DNA of 64,000 bases from assembly GCF_002284565.1 (NCBI RefSeq), contig NZ_NPKI01000046.1, positions 310,001 through 374,000 on the forward strand. Direction: 5' to 3'. Position 1 is the stretch's first letter. Each line of letters starts with the position of its first letter. The notes beneath the pieces are model-generated. The model was given only the letters and a program-made list of their open reading frames with translations. It did no database searches and was not told the DNA's origin. Origin of the DNA: Mesorhizobium mediterraneum. GTDB taxonomy: Bacteria; Pseudomonadota; Alphaproteobacteria; Rhizobiales; Rhizobiaceae. This document shows, piece by piece, positions 17,460-26,128 of the stretch. The position numbers were made by a program, and so were the translations under genes.

Positions 17460-18212
17460 CATCGCGGCGCCCGCAATCTGTGGCCCGAGAACTCGCTTGT
17501 GGGCTTCCGCAACACGCTGGAGCTCGGTGTCGATGCCATCGAATTCGATGTTCACCTGACGGAAATGGGCGAGCTCGTGGTCATCCACGACGCAACGCTC
17601 GAACGCACGACGGAAGGCTTTGGACCGGTGCGGAAGCTGACGTTCGAAGAACGGGCAAACGTGAGATTGAAAGATACGGACGAGACCATCCCGACACTGG
17701 CGGACGTGCTGGCCGCGCTTTCTTCCAGGGCCGGGCCGGACCTGCATGTCGAGATCAAGACCGACGAAACCGGCATGCCCTATCCCGACATTGCCCGGCG
17801 CGTCGCCGAGGAGCTTCGACGCTTCGGCGTGGAGGACAGGACGCATCTGACGTCCTTCGACATTTCCGTTCTGGAAGACTGCCGGCGCCACGCGCCGCAG
17901 GTCGCGCGCCTCGTCTCCGTCAATGCTGACTGGGCCGAAAGACAGGGTGGCCTGGCGGCATTCCTTGCTCGCGTCGACGGACTCGTGGACATCGTCGCCA
18001 TCCATCACGAGCTGATGGAGGCGCAATGGGACCTGGTTCGCGCCACGCTGCCGCTCGACCGGCTTTGCGTGTGGACGGTGAACGAGGAGGCGACGATCCG
18101 CCACTGGCTGGGACGGCGGATCGGCCGCCTGACATCGGACCGCCCGGACCTCGCCATCGCCTTGCGCTCCGCCGTGGTGACGGCAGCGCCGCTCGAAACC
18201 AACCGGGCCTGA
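17424..18212 (+). CDS. ugpQ: Glycerophosphodiester phosphodiesterase family protein
   Basis: The 262-residue TIM-barrel enzyme has all expected catalytic and metal residues: HRGARNLWPENS at 13-24, the E-x-D pair in IEFDVHLT near 39-46, and HDATLERTT near 55-63. It is expected to hydrolyse a phosphodiester to a phosphomonoester plus an alcohol. There is no signal peptide, so it acts on imported substrate in the cytoplasm. Within a family 5 importer operon this resembles AccF, the agrocinopine phosphodiesterase. The first 12 residues are a duplicated hexapeptide (MTLITG), so there are two equivalent start codons, at 17424 and 17442. AGGAG lies before the first. Confidence 0.9.
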   Translation: MTLITGMTLITGHRGARNLWPENSLVGFRNTLELGVDAIEFDVHLTEMGELVVIHDATLERTTEGFGPVRKLTFEERANVRLKDTDETIPTLADVLAALSSRAGPDLHVEIKTDETGMPYPDIARRVAEELRRFGVEDRTHLTSFDISVLEDCRRHAPQVARLVSVNADWAERQGGLAAFLARVDGLVDIVAIHHELMEAQWDLVRATLPLDRLCVWTVNEEATIRHWLGRRIGRLTSDRPDLAIALRSAVVTAAPLETNRA

Positions 18213-18271
18213 TCACGCCGATCGGCCGCATAACGACAATGCCAATCTGGCCCCACCTGGAGACAAAGCAA

Positions 18272-19186
18272 ATGAGCAATCTTATCGCAACCGGCTTCAA
18301 CGCGCAGTCTCGCGACGGCGAGCTGGATAGCCTCGAAGCCGATCTTCGCCGGCTCGAAAATATCGGCGTCGACACCGTCGAGCTTGCGCTCACCAGCATC
18401 GATCTCATCGCGGGCGGCCGCATCATTAGGGAAAGAGCGGACAGGCTCGTCGCGTTGACGGCCAAGTTTTCCTTCCGCTACACGGTTCATGGCCTCGTCT
18501 CCTCCAACTTCATGGACCCTGCGACCTGCACGTACCAGCTGCAGGCTGCCAAGGCGCTGGTCGAGATCTGCGACCGGATCGGCGCCCGTATCCTCGTCCA
18601 GCATGGCGGTTTCCTGCGCGCCGACCAGCCTCTCTTGCGCGCGGATGCGGACCGGCGCGAGCGCGAGGCTCTGTCCGAACTGGCGGAATTCGCCAAGCCT
18701 TACGGCGTACGCATCGCGCTGGAGAACATCTTCACCGCGGAACCGGGGCAATACCGGCAGACGCCAGCGGAGGTGGCCGAGACCGTCAAGGCCGTCAACC
18801 ATCCCAATCTGGTCGCGCTGATCGACTTCAGTCATGCCTATCTCGAAGCGACCTATCGCGGACTGAACTTCCGCGAGCAGATCCGCGCCATGGCGCCAGT
18901 GGCCGGGCATCTGCATGTCCACGATTCCTTCGGCCGCCCACAGGGTTTTTACAAGCCCTACTTTCTGCAGGAAGCGACGGCGCTGGGCCTCGGCGACCTG
19001 CACATGCCGCTCGGCTGGGGCGACATCGCCTGGGAGGAGATTTTCAGCGAGCTGGCGTTCCTGCCGGGAACGGTGCTGATGATGGAGATCGGCGAACGCT
19101 ACCGCAGCGAGCAGCCAGCCAGCCTCGAACGCGCGAAACGCCTAATGGCGCTGAACGGCACGCGCAGTTCCATGGCTGCCGAATGA
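18272..19186 (+). CDS. Sugar phosphate isomerase/epimerase family protein (TIM barrel)
   Basis: The 304-residue protein belongs to the xylose-isomerase-like TIM-barrel family. Candidate metal ligands are visible in order: E of ALENIF, D and H of LIDFSHAY, H of HVHDSFG and E of MMEIGE. TGGAG precedes the ATG at 18272; an in-frame ATG at 18239 has no good site. In this operon it probably interconverts the sugar freed by the phosphodiesterase. The exact substrate cannot be read from sequence. Cytoplasmic, no signal peptide. Confidence 0.85.
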   Translation: MSNLIATGFNAQSRDGELDSLEADLRRLENIGVDTVELALTSIDLIAGGRIIRERADRLVALTAKFSFRYTVHGLVSSNFMDPATCTYQLQAAKALVEICDRIGARILVQHGGFLRADQPLLRADADRREREALSELAEFAKPYGVRIALENIFTAEPGQYRQTPAEVAETVKAVNHPNLVALIDFSHAYLEATYRGLNFREQIRAMAPVAGHLHVHDSFGRPQGFYKPYFLQEATALGLGDLHMPLGWGDIAWEEIFSELAFLPGTVLMMEIGERYRSEQPASLERAKRLMALNGTRSSMAAE

Positions 19187-19269
19187 CAGGCCATTTGATT
19201 TTGGCCTGAAGGACATTGCAACGGTCGAGACTGTCTGGGTATCGTTGGCATAGTTCGAATTGAGGAGCA

Positions 19270-19288
19270 GCCGGCCGGATCGGCCGGC
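19270..19288 (+). other. GC-rich hairpin between isomerase and thuA genes
   Basis: A perfect 8-base stem (GCCGGCCG / CGGCCGGC) has a 3-base loop and no T-run. It may slow RNA decay or transcription between the two genes. Too little is present to call it a terminator. Confidence 0.4.
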
Positions 19289-19341
19289 CGCACTGCCGCT
19301 TAAGGTTCGTGTTGGCGACGCAACCAACTGATGGAGAAGAT

Positions 19342-19983
19342 ATGCGGCAAGCGCTGATCGTGTGGGGCGGCTGGGACGGACACGAGCCGGAAGAGGGTGC
19401 GCGCGTCGTCAAGGCGATGCTCGAAGAGGAGGGGTTTGGCGTGCGCGTCGAAACCACGACGGAGATATTCGCCGACCCCGCGATCGCCGATTTGAGCCTG
19501 ATCGTCCCGATCTACACAATGGCGAAGCTTGCGAAGAACGAGGAGCTCAACCTGACAAAAGCAGTCGAGGGCGGTGTCGGCCTTGGCGGCTATCATGGCG
19601 GCATGTGCGATGCATTTCGCGAAGCCACGGAATACCAGTTCATGTGCGGCGGCCAGTGGGTGGCCCACCCGGGCAACATCATCGACTACCGGATCGACAT
19701 CACCAGGCGCGACGATCCCATCATGAACGGCATCGATGATTTTTCGTACCGCTCGGAGCAGTACTACATGCATGTGGATCCGTCGAACGAGGTGCTGGCG
19801 ACAACCACCTTCTCCGGCGAGCACGCATCCTGGATCGAAGGCGTGGTCATGCCGGTCGTCTGGAAGCGCCGGCACGGCAAGGGAAGGGTGTTCTATTCGG
19901 CGCTCGGCCATGCCGCCAAGGAGTTCGCGGTGCCGCGGATGCGAACGATATTTCGTCGCGGCCTGGTGTGGGCGGCGCGCTGA
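19342..19983 (+). CDS. ThuA-domain (trehalose utilization type) protein
   Basis: The 213-residue product matches the ThuA-like glutamine-amidotransferase fold family (VWGGWDGHEPEEG at the N-terminus, GGYHGGMCDAF near 93, QWVAHPG near 111). In rhizobia ThuA-type proteins act in catabolism of trehalose-like disaccharides together with a dehydrogenase. GGAGAAG precedes the ATG at 19342. It is the last gene of the SorC-linked importer operon, which supports a carbohydrate-derived substrate for that system. Activity is inferred from the family only. Confidence 0.87.
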   Translation: MRQALIVWGGWDGHEPEEGARVVKAMLEEEGFGVRVETTTEIFADPAIADLSLIVPIYTMAKLAKNEELNLTKAVEGGVGLGGYHGGMCDAFREATEYQFMCGGQWVAHPGNIIDYRIDITRRDDPIMNGIDDFSYRSEQYYMHVDPSNEVLATTTFSGEHASWIEGVVMPVVWKRRHGKGRVFYSALGHAAKEFAVPRMRTIFRRGLVWAAR

Positions 19984-20012
19984 GAGCGCTTGCCGGAGCA
20001 CGCACCGTCGTT

Positions 20013-20678
20013 TCATCGGGCAATGCGGCGCAGGGCCAAGGCAGCGACAGCGGTGGCCGCTGCCAGAAGCGGCAGCCAGGCTTGCGGATCGCCCATGGCA
20101 TGGAGCGTCAGGCCGCTGAGCAGCAGCCACAGCAGCGGTATCGGAAACAGCAGCGGCACAGGCCCGCCGCTCGCTGCAAGCAGGACGCCGAGCGCCGCGA
20201 TCGCCGTCGGGTCCGGCGCGATGCCGAAGATTTCGGCGCTCGCCCATGGCCGCCCGAAGAGCGGCGGCAGGAGCGGATAGACAACGATGCCAACGGCCAT
20301 GATCAGCAGCCCGAGCCGACCCGTCATGTCCCGCCTGTCGAAGGCGAGGCTGCCGCGTGCGGCACCGCCGATTACCAGCAGCAGCGCCTGCAGGCCGAAG
20401 GCCGGCGCGACATAGGCGATCGCCCAGTTGATCACGGCATAGCGGCTCCACAGGAAGGACCAGCCGACGAGGGCAAAGAGCGCGGCAAGGATGAGTGCGA
20501 TCCAGAGACCATGGCGACGCGGCCGCCGCAGCACGAGCAGGGCAATGGCAAGGCCGGCGGCGAGTGTCAGGAGATGCAGCGGCCAGATGGCTGCATTGTG
20601 CAACTCGAACATGCGCCAGTAGACGCGCGGCGAGAAGAGCAGGAAATCTTCCAGCCGGTAGGTCCACCATTCCGACAT
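20013..20678 (-). CDS. Multi-pass membrane protein, DUF6064-like
   Basis: The 221-residue protein has about six hydrophobic helices. The N-terminal MSEWWTYRLEDFLLFSPRVYW followed by FELHNAA is a conserved start I associate with DUF6064 membrane proteins. That family name is from memory and only moderately certain. No catalytic motif is visible. It is on the same strand as the aldo/keto reductase gene, but a strong palindrome between them suggests separate transcription. Confidence 0.7.
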   Translation of the reverse strand: MSEWWTYRLEDFLLFSPRVYWRMFELHNAAIWPLHLLTLAAGLAIALLVLRRPRRHGLWIALILAALFALVGWSFLWSRYAVINWAIAYVAPAFGLQALLLVIGGAARGSLAFDRRDMTGRLGLLIMAVGIVVYPLLPPLFGRPWASAEIFGIAPDPTAIAALGVLLAASGGPVPLLFPIPLLWLLLSGLTLHAMGDPQAWLPLLAAATAVAALALRRIAR

Positions 20679-20784
20679 CTAAGCAGGTCCCGCAAAAGTG
20701 TCCCACGGTTTTGCGACAAGAACCTGCGACAAACAACAGAAACTAAGCAGGCATTCGTGGGCCAGCCCACGAATGCCTGCTTAG
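20679..20784. repeat. Intergenic palindromic element with a perfect 20-bp hairpin
   Basis: Two structures lie side by side. The first nests CGCAAAA/TTTTGCG (20691-20697, 20709-20715) inside GCAGGT/ACCTGC arms (from 20683 to 20727) and resembles common rhizobial intergenic palindromes. The second is a perfect 20-base stem (20743-20762 with 20765-20784) with a 2-base loop. Its right arm contains the stop codon of the aldo/keto reductase gene. On the minus strand T-rich sequence follows, so it may act as a terminator. Confidence 0.8.
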
Positions 20785-21698
20785 AGGTCCCGGATGTAGG
20801 CCGCCATCCGCTCGCGCATGGCCGCGTCGGGGAGGGGACCGGTCGCGGCCATCACGTTCTCGCGCACATGGTCGACGCGGGTCGTGGCGGGGATGGCGAC
20901 GGTGACGGAGGGATGCGCAAGGATGAACTTCAAGATGAACTGCGCCCAGGATCCGGCGCCGATCTCGGCCGCCCAGTCGGGCAGCGTCTCGCCTTCGAGC
21001 TGGCGCGTCAGCGCGCCTTGCTGAAACGGCCGGTTGACGATGACGGCCATGCCGCGCTCGGCCGCCAGCGGTAGGAGCCGTTCCTCCGCCTCACGGTCGA
21101 CGACGTTGTAGGTGAGCTGCACGAAGTCGAGCGGATGCGCGCGCATGATCTGTTCGAACAGGTCGTGCCGCCGTCCTTCGGACGTCGTGATGCCGACATA
21201 GCGGATGCGCCCGTCCGCCTTCATGGCGAACAGGGTTTCGAGATGCGCCTCCCAGCCGACGAGGTTATGGACCTGCACGAGGTCGAAGCGCGGCACGCCC
21301 CAGAAGCGACGCGACTGCTCGATCTGCGCGGCTCCGTCGGCGGCGGAGGAGGTCCAGACCTTCTCGGCGGAAAACAGCGCCTTGGGCCGGCCGAGCTTCT
21401 CGAGGCCATAGCCGATCACCGGTTGCGAGGAACCGTACATCGGCGAGGAATCGATCATGCGGCCGCCTGCCTCGAAGAAGGCCGCGATCACCTCGGCGCA
21501 TTCGTTGCGCAGCACCGGATCGTCGCCGACATTGAAGGTGATCCAGGTGCCCAGCCCAACTGCGGGAAGCATCTCTCCCGAGGAGGGCACAGCCCGCATC
21601 AGCGGCGCAGGCGCGCCGGGCGCGGTTCCCGGCAACACGAAGGCCGCTCCGGAAGCGGCGGCAGTCTTCACGAATGTCCTGCGGGTGATAATCATCAT
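20781..21698 (-). CDS. Tat-exported aldo/keto reductase family protein
   Basis: The 305-residue protein starts with a twin-arginine signal (ITRRTFVKTAAASGAAFVLPG), unusual for aldo/keto reductases, which are mostly cytoplasmic. Catalytic tetrad candidates are visible: D and Y in DSSPMYGSS, K in FSAEKVW, H in VQVHNLVG. The NADP-binding C-terminal region is present (AIPATTRVDHVREN). AGGAG lies upstream of the start at 21698. Periplasmic placement would require folding with cofactor before export. The substrate is unknown. Confidence 0.88.
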   Translation of the reverse strand: MMIITRRTFVKTAAASGAAFVLPGTAPGAPAPLMRAVPSSGEMLPAVGLGTWITFNVGDDPVLRNECAEVIAAFFEAGGRMIDSSPMYGSSQPVIGYGLEKLGRPKALFSAEKVWTSSAADGAAQIEQSRRFWGVPRFDLVQVHNLVGWEAHLETLFAMKADGRIRYVGITTSEGRRHDLFEQIMRAHPLDFVQLTYNVVDREAEERLLPLAAERGMAVIVNRPFQQGALTRQLEGETLPDWAAEIGAGSWAQFILKFILAHPSVTVAIPATTRVDHVRENVMAATGPLPDAAMRERMAAYIRDL

Positions 21699-21865
21699 CT
21701 GCCATCCCTATACTCCTGACCACAAAAATGGTTCCGGGCGACCGACCTTCGCAAGGCCGATCTGGGGGCGATCGGCGGGGAGCCGGCCGGTCTCAAGAGC
21801 GGTTCAGCTTTTGATAGAACCGCCCAACCGCTGTAAGTTTGTCACTCGCTCTGCAACCAGCCCGA

Positions 21866-22369
21866 TTACCTGGAGGTAGCCCCTGTCCTGACCTGACGGT
21901 GCTGGCGGGCATAGGCCACGCAGGCGTCTACCGTGCTGACGCAGAGCGCATCGCGGTTGTTCGGCGTATTGTTGTCGCCGGCGTAGGCAACCTCGGCAAC
22001 ACGGCCATCGACCATTCGAAGTTGTGTGTTGCAATAGCCGCCAGGATTGACATTGAGGGATCCTCCAACCGTCGGGATCGCACCCACCGCCAAGGTTGGA
22101 ATCACGACGTTGAGATTGCCGCGTTGAACGGTACGCTGATAGGTCCAGATCTGACCTGATCCGCCCGCATCAGCGGTGGCACTCGGAAAGCCGGCGCACA
22201 TTCGAACATCAGCCTCGCTGAGACCGATCATCTCTTTGCGGGCTGCCGCTGTCGTTGCGTCTTCCTTCGCGATGGTCGACGTATCGTCAGGGGCGACGCA
22301 GGAGGACACGATAGAACTGCCGGCCAAGAGAACAAGAAGGACAGGCTTTCGGAGGCTGGAAAATATCAT
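21866..22369 (-). CDS. Putative lipoprotein
   Basis: The 167-residue product has a lipoprotein signal peptide: Lys-containing N-terminus, hydrophobic core LLVLLAGSSI and a lipobox-like VSSC. The mature part includes a helix (EMIGLSEADVRMCAGFPS) faintly like SmpA/BamE-type folds, then a Gly-rich strand-forming part with two more Cys. Function unknown. It is monocistronic; 167 bases to the reductase gene and 192 bases to the ligase gene hold nothing I can name. Confidence 0.72.
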   Translation of the reverse strand: MIFSSLRKPVLLVLLAGSSIVSSCVAPDDTSTIAKEDATTAAARKEMIGLSEADVRMCAGFPSATADAGGSGQIWTYQRTVQRGNLNVVIPTLAVGAIPTVGGSLNVNPGGYCNTQLRMVDGRVAEVAYAGDNNTPNNRDALCVSTVDACVAYARQHRQVRTGATSR

Positions 22370-22561
22370 ACCGACTGTGATGAATTGCGCCGACCCGAGA
22401 CCCTAGTTAGGCAAGCAGACAATCGAGTCAACCTGCACAACTTCACGATGTCGTTGACGTGCCGCTCAGCGCAGTGGCTGCACTGACGGGATCTGCTGCC
22501 GGCGGTCGCGGCGTCGCCTGAGCATCTTCGACGTTGGGCGGTCGCCAGCGCGCCCTGCCGA

Positions 22562-23923
22562 TCAAACGCTTTCGAGATAGGTCTCGAGCTCGAAATCGCT
22601 GACATTGAGCGCGAACGTATTCAGCTCCTGCCGTTTGCAGGCGATGAAGGAGTCGCGCAGGATGGCCGGAAATATCTCCGCAATATGCGCCCCGCTCTCG
22701 AAGCTGGCGATCGCCGAGGCCCAGTCAGGCGGCAGCTTCGCCGGCTGACGTCCTTGCCCGTCTCTGCCCGTCGGATCGCCAGGCGACAATTGCCTTTCGA
22801 TGCCGATGAGTGCGGCGCCCAGGATAGCCGCAAGCACGAGGTAAGGGTTGGCGTCCGCGCCGGCGACGCGATGTTCGATCCGGCGTGCGCTCGCTGGCCC
22901 GCCGGGGATTCGGATCGCGATCATGCGGTTCTCGTAGCCCCAGGCAACCGCGTTCGGCGCATAGGATCCAGGACGCAGCCTGCGGTAGGAATTGAAGTGC
23001 GGTGCAAAAACCAGCGTGCTTTCGGCCATGGCGGCGAGCAGACCGCCGACGGCATGGCGCATGATGTCCGACCCATGGTCGCTGCCGTTGTCGAAGACGT
23101 TGCGGCCTTCGGCGTCGGTCAGGCTGAAATGGACGTGAAAACCGTTGCCGGCACGGTCACCATAGGGCTTGGCCATGAAGCAGGCGGCAAAGCCGTGCTT
23201 ACGGGCGATGCCCTTGACGGTGCGCTTGAACAGCACGGCATCGTCGGCGGCGCGCAAGGCGTCCGCGACATGGTTCAGATTGATCTCGAACTGGCCGACA
23301 CCGTTTTCGGCGATCGCGGTGTCGACGGGAATGCCTTGCATGCGGCAGGCGTCGCAGACGTCGTGGATGAAGGCTTCGAAGTCGTCAATCTCGTCGATCG
23401 ACAGGGCCGCATCGGAATCGAGACGGCGACCGGTTACCGGCGAGACAGGCCCGATAGGCCGCTGCGATTGCGGGTCGACCAGATAGAATTCCAGTTCCGT
23501 GGCAGTGACCGGGGTCAGGCCCAGAGCCTTGTAGCGGTCGAGGACACGGGCCAGCGCCCGTCGCGGATCACCGAGAAACGGCGCGCCGTTCTCATCTGCA
23601 AGCCAGAGCGGAACGAGTGCTGTCGGATGTGCCGTCCAGTTCACCGGCACGATGCCGCGTCCCGTCCACTGGCAAAGGCCGTCGGCGTCGCCGTTGCCGA
23701 AAACCAGCGTGTTGTTCTCGATATCCTCGCCCCAGATGTCGAGCCCAACCAGCGAATAAGGCATGCGCAGCTTGCCCTCCAGCGCCTTGCGTGCCTGCTC
23801 GACGGGTATGCGCTTGCCGCGCATGATGCCGTTGAGGTCGCACACCGCAGCCCTCAGGCTGTGGATGTCGTCCCTGCTTTCAAGCCAATTCAGAACGTCC
23901 GTGATTGCATCGCCCAATTTCAA
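22562..23923 (-). CDS. Glutamine synthetase-like gamma-glutamyl ligase (PuuA/GlnA family)
   Basis: The 453-residue protein shows the glutamine synthetase fold motifs: TELEFY at 142-147, ENGVGQFEINL at 206-216, NGFHVH at 260-265 and the Arg/Glu cluster RRIEHRVAGADANPY near 355. Divergent rhizobial members of this length usually gamma-glutamylate amines such as putrescine rather than ammonia. No start ATG fits the N-terminus: the frame opens with TTG at 23923, so a rare start codon is likely and the exact start is uncertain. Neighbours do not complete a polyamine pathway. Confidence 0.87.
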   Translation of the reverse strand: MKLGDAITDVLNWLESRDDIHSLRAAVCDLNGIMRGKRIPVEQARKALEGKLRMPYSLVGLDIWGEDIENNTLVFGNGDADGLCQWTGRGIVPVNWTAHPTALVPLWLADENGAPFLGDPRRALARVLDRYKALGLTPVTATELEFYLVDPQSQRPIGPVSPVTGRRLDSDAALSIDEIDDFEAFIHDVCDACRMQGIPVDTAIAENGVGQFEINLNHVADALRAADDAVLFKRTVKGIARKHGFAACFMAKPYGDRAGNGFHVHFSLTDAEGRNVFDNGSDHGSDIMRHAVGGLLAAMAESTLVFAPHFNSYRRLRPGSYAPNAVAWGYENRMIAIRIPGGPASARRIEHRVAGADANPYLVLAAILGAALIGIERQLSPGDPTGRDGQGRQPAKLPPDWASAIASFESGAHIAEIFPAILRDSFIACKRQELNTFALNVSDFELETYLESV

Positions 23924-24259
23924 CCCCTGGTTCCGAAAGGTGCCGCGGCCCTGATCGGTTACGATATCTCTTATAGATAGCTTGTGAGTTTATGAAAACC
24001 GCTCTGGCTGCCACCAGAGGATTTTGCTTATTTTTTCAATTCACTAGCTGGGATATCGGGTGGCATTTCAGGACCAATTGCGCGATTTGCGATCGCAATA
24101 TAGTGGTAAGGTTGGGGAAAGCCAAGCGGCATTTGAGCCGGCCTACGGCGGCTCGGCAAGGAGCGGGAATAGGCCGAGCCGGCCTTCGCGCCGGGACATG
24201 AAAGAACAGGAGCGGGCGGTTGCGAAGACACCGTTCGCCGCCACGCAGCAGTCAGAGGG
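23924..24259. promoter_or_regulatory. Divergent intergenic region between the ligase and NylB-like genes
   Basis: I see no gene in this stretch. It contains the perfect 12-base palindrome TTGCGATCGCAA (24087-24098), a possible regulator site, and an 8-base hairpin GGCTCGGC/GCCGAGCC (24150-24157, 24173-24180). AT-rich DNA at 23960-24060 is consistent with promoters. Confidence 0.4.
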
Positions 24260-25417
24260 ATGAGCCAAATGACAAATACGCCGTCGCACCGCGCGGAGAT
24301 CGACCTGTCGAACTGGAGGACAAGGCCCTATTCGGCCTGGTCGTTCCAGAACGCGGCGGAACTGGTGCCGTCCGCCACGATCCGTAGCGCGCGCCAGCCG
24401 GAGACGCCGGCACTCGACCTCGGCCGGCTGTCCGACCTTGTGGTTGCCGACGTTGCCGGCAAGCCGCGTCCATTGCCGGATTTCCTGCTTGAAAGCGACA
24501 CCGACAATTTCGTGGTGATGCGCGGCGGAAATCTCGTGGCCGAGTGGCATGCCCCGACAAGCGATCCGGCAAAGCCGCATCTGGTGTTTTCGGTGTCCAA
24601 ATCCATCACCGGCCTTCTGGCGGGAATCCTGATCGGCCAAGGGATGCTCTCGCTGGACGACCGCTTGGCAAAGCACCTGCCCGAAGCCGCCGGATCGGCC
24701 TATGGCGACGCCACTTTACGCGATCTCCTCAACATGCAGATCAGCATCGATTTCGACGAAGCCTATCTGAGCAGAGACGGCGCTTTCGATCGTTACAGGC
24801 GGGCGATGCTGTGGAATCCGGACAAAGCGGACGATCCCGCGCCCGATCTCAAGACTTTCCTGTGCACCTTGCCGAAGGCCGCACATCCGCACGGCACGCG
24901 GCACGCCTACCGGTCACCCAATGTCGACATGGCGGCGATCATCCTCGAGCAGGCATCGGGCGAGCGCTTCGCCGAATTGCTGAGCCGGCTCCTGTGGCAG
25001 CCGATGGGCACCCATTCCGACGCGCAGATAACCGTCGATCGGGCCGGCAATCCGCGCGCCTCGGGCGGCATCTCGATGACCGCGCGCGATCTCGCCCGCG
25101 TCGGTGAGCTGGTTCGCACCGGTGGCGGCGGCATCGTTCCGGCAGACTGGATCGCCAGCCTCTGGGCCGGCGGCGACCGCGCCATCTGGGCCGCCGGCGA
25201 CCAGGGCTATGCCTATCCGGGTGGAAGCTACCGCAATTATTGGTACGACACCGGCACGGGTGCGCTCGCCGCCTTGGGCATCCATGGCCAGTGGCTCTGG
25301 ATCGATCCGGCGACGCAAACCGTCATTGTCAGGCAGTCCTCGGAACCCGACCCGGTCAACGACCGGATGGATCAGACGGTCGTCGCGGTGATGAAGGCAG
25401 TTTCCGCTGCCTCGTGA
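24260..25417 (+). CDS. NylB-like serine hydrolase (beta-lactamase fold; 6-aminohexanoate-dimer hydrolase family)
   Basis: The 385-residue protein is of the penicillin-recognizing serine hydrolase fold, with SxxK as S111-V-S-K114. It resembles the nylon oligomer hydrolase NylB over its whole length: matching blocks include SVSKS, NMQISIDF, GGISMTARDLARVG and LGIHGQWLWIDP. Positions equivalent to the NylB catalytic and substrate residues Ser112, Lys115, Tyr170 and Tyr215 appear to be S111, K114, Y169 and Y217. No signal peptide is seen. The second ATG (24269) has better spacing to GAGGG and may be the true start. The natural substrate is probably a small ester or amide. Confidence 0.88.
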   Translation: MSQMTNTPSHRAEIDLSNWRTRPYSAWSFQNAAELVPSATIRSARQPETPALDLGRLSDLVVADVAGKPRPLPDFLLESDTDNFVVMRGGNLVAEWHAPTSDPAKPHLVFSVSKSITGLLAGILIGQGMLSLDDRLAKHLPEAAGSAYGDATLRDLLNMQISIDFDEAYLSRDGAFDRYRRAMLWNPDKADDPAPDLKTFLCTLPKAAHPHGTRHAYRSPNVDMAAIILEQASGERFAELLSRLLWQPMGTHSDAQITVDRAGNPRASGGISMTARDLARVGELVRTGGGGIVPADWIASLWAGGDRAIWAAGDQGYAYPGGSYRNYWYDTGTGALAALGIHGQWLWIDPATQTVIVRQSSEPDPVNDRMDQTVVAVMKAVSAAS

Positions 25418-25429
25418 CGGCCTCGATAG

Positions 25430-26128
25430 TCAGTTACGGGTTTCCGGAAACTTGACGTGCTGCAAAAGATGCGTCGCGCCGTCGTTTATGTCGCGCACGA
25501 TGGCGGCACGCGCGCGTGGCCCGTCCTGGACCTCGATCGCGGCGACGGCTTCCTCATGGTAATCGATGTCGAGAATGGCGGCGAGATTGTCCTCGAAGCC
25601 GGTGGTCAGGTTCCTGAGAAACGGGCCGACCTGCATCCACACCGTCTCGATCAGGAAGATCATCTGCTCATTGCCGCAGTGGCGATAGATCGAGAACTTG
25701 AAGTTATAGTTCTTGCGCAGGTAATCGTCGATGTCGCCCTTGCGGGCTGCCAGGGTCAGCTCCGTGCAGTGGCGACGGATCGCTCGCAGATTGTTGCCAT
25801 TGATCAGCTTTGCGGCAAGCTCGGTCGCGGAGCCTTCGAGGATCGTTCGCACCTCGGTCAGCTGCGAGAACCTTTCGGCCGAGATGACCGGCACCTCCAT
25901 GCTGCCGTTCGGCATCGGGCTCAGCGCACGCAGCGCCTGCAGCCGCATGAAGGCGCTGCGCACCGGCATGTCGCTGGTGCCCAGTTCCTTGGCGAGCTTG
26001 CGCGAGGTCAGCTTCTGACCGGGCGCAAACTGGCCCGACATCAATGCCCTGACGAGTTCGAGATAGACTTTCTCATGCAGGGGCACGGTGTCGACGGCGG
26101 TCAACCCGAAAAGCGTTTTATCGGCCAT
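25430..26128 (-). CDS. GntR/FadR-type transcriptional regulator
   Basis: The 232-residue protein has an N-terminal winged helix (about 18-75, KVYLELVRALMSGQFAPGQ then LTSRKLAKELGTSDMPVRSA) and a C-terminal all-helical FCD effector domain with His/Asp metal-site candidates (YNFKFSIYRHCGN, DYHEEAVAAI). It converges on the NylB-like gene (12 bases apart) and is divergent from the hydrolase/binding-protein pair starting at 26476, which it most likely controls. No strong ribosome-binding site precedes the ATG. Confidence 0.92.
   Translation of the reverse strand: MADKTLFGLTAVDTVPLHEKVYLELVRALMSGQFAPGQKLTSRKLAKELGTSDMPVRSAFMRLQALRALSPMPNGSMEVPVISAERFSQLTEVRTILEGSATELAAKLINGNNLRAIRRHCTELTLAARKGDIDDYLRKNYNFKFSIYRHCGNEQMIFLIETVWMQVGPFLRNLTTGFEDNLAAILDIDYHEEAVAAIEVQDGPRARAAIVRDINDGATHLLQHVKFPETRN

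Noticed and set aside
16458..18104. Minus-strand frame of 548 codons opposite the permease and phosphodiesterase genes
   Set aside because: It crosses two real genes, is His/Gln/Arg-rich like other antisense frames here, and has no domain.
19270..19288. GC hairpin before thuA considered as a rho-independent terminator
   Set aside because: No T-run follows on the coding strand, and thuA appears to belong to the same operon.
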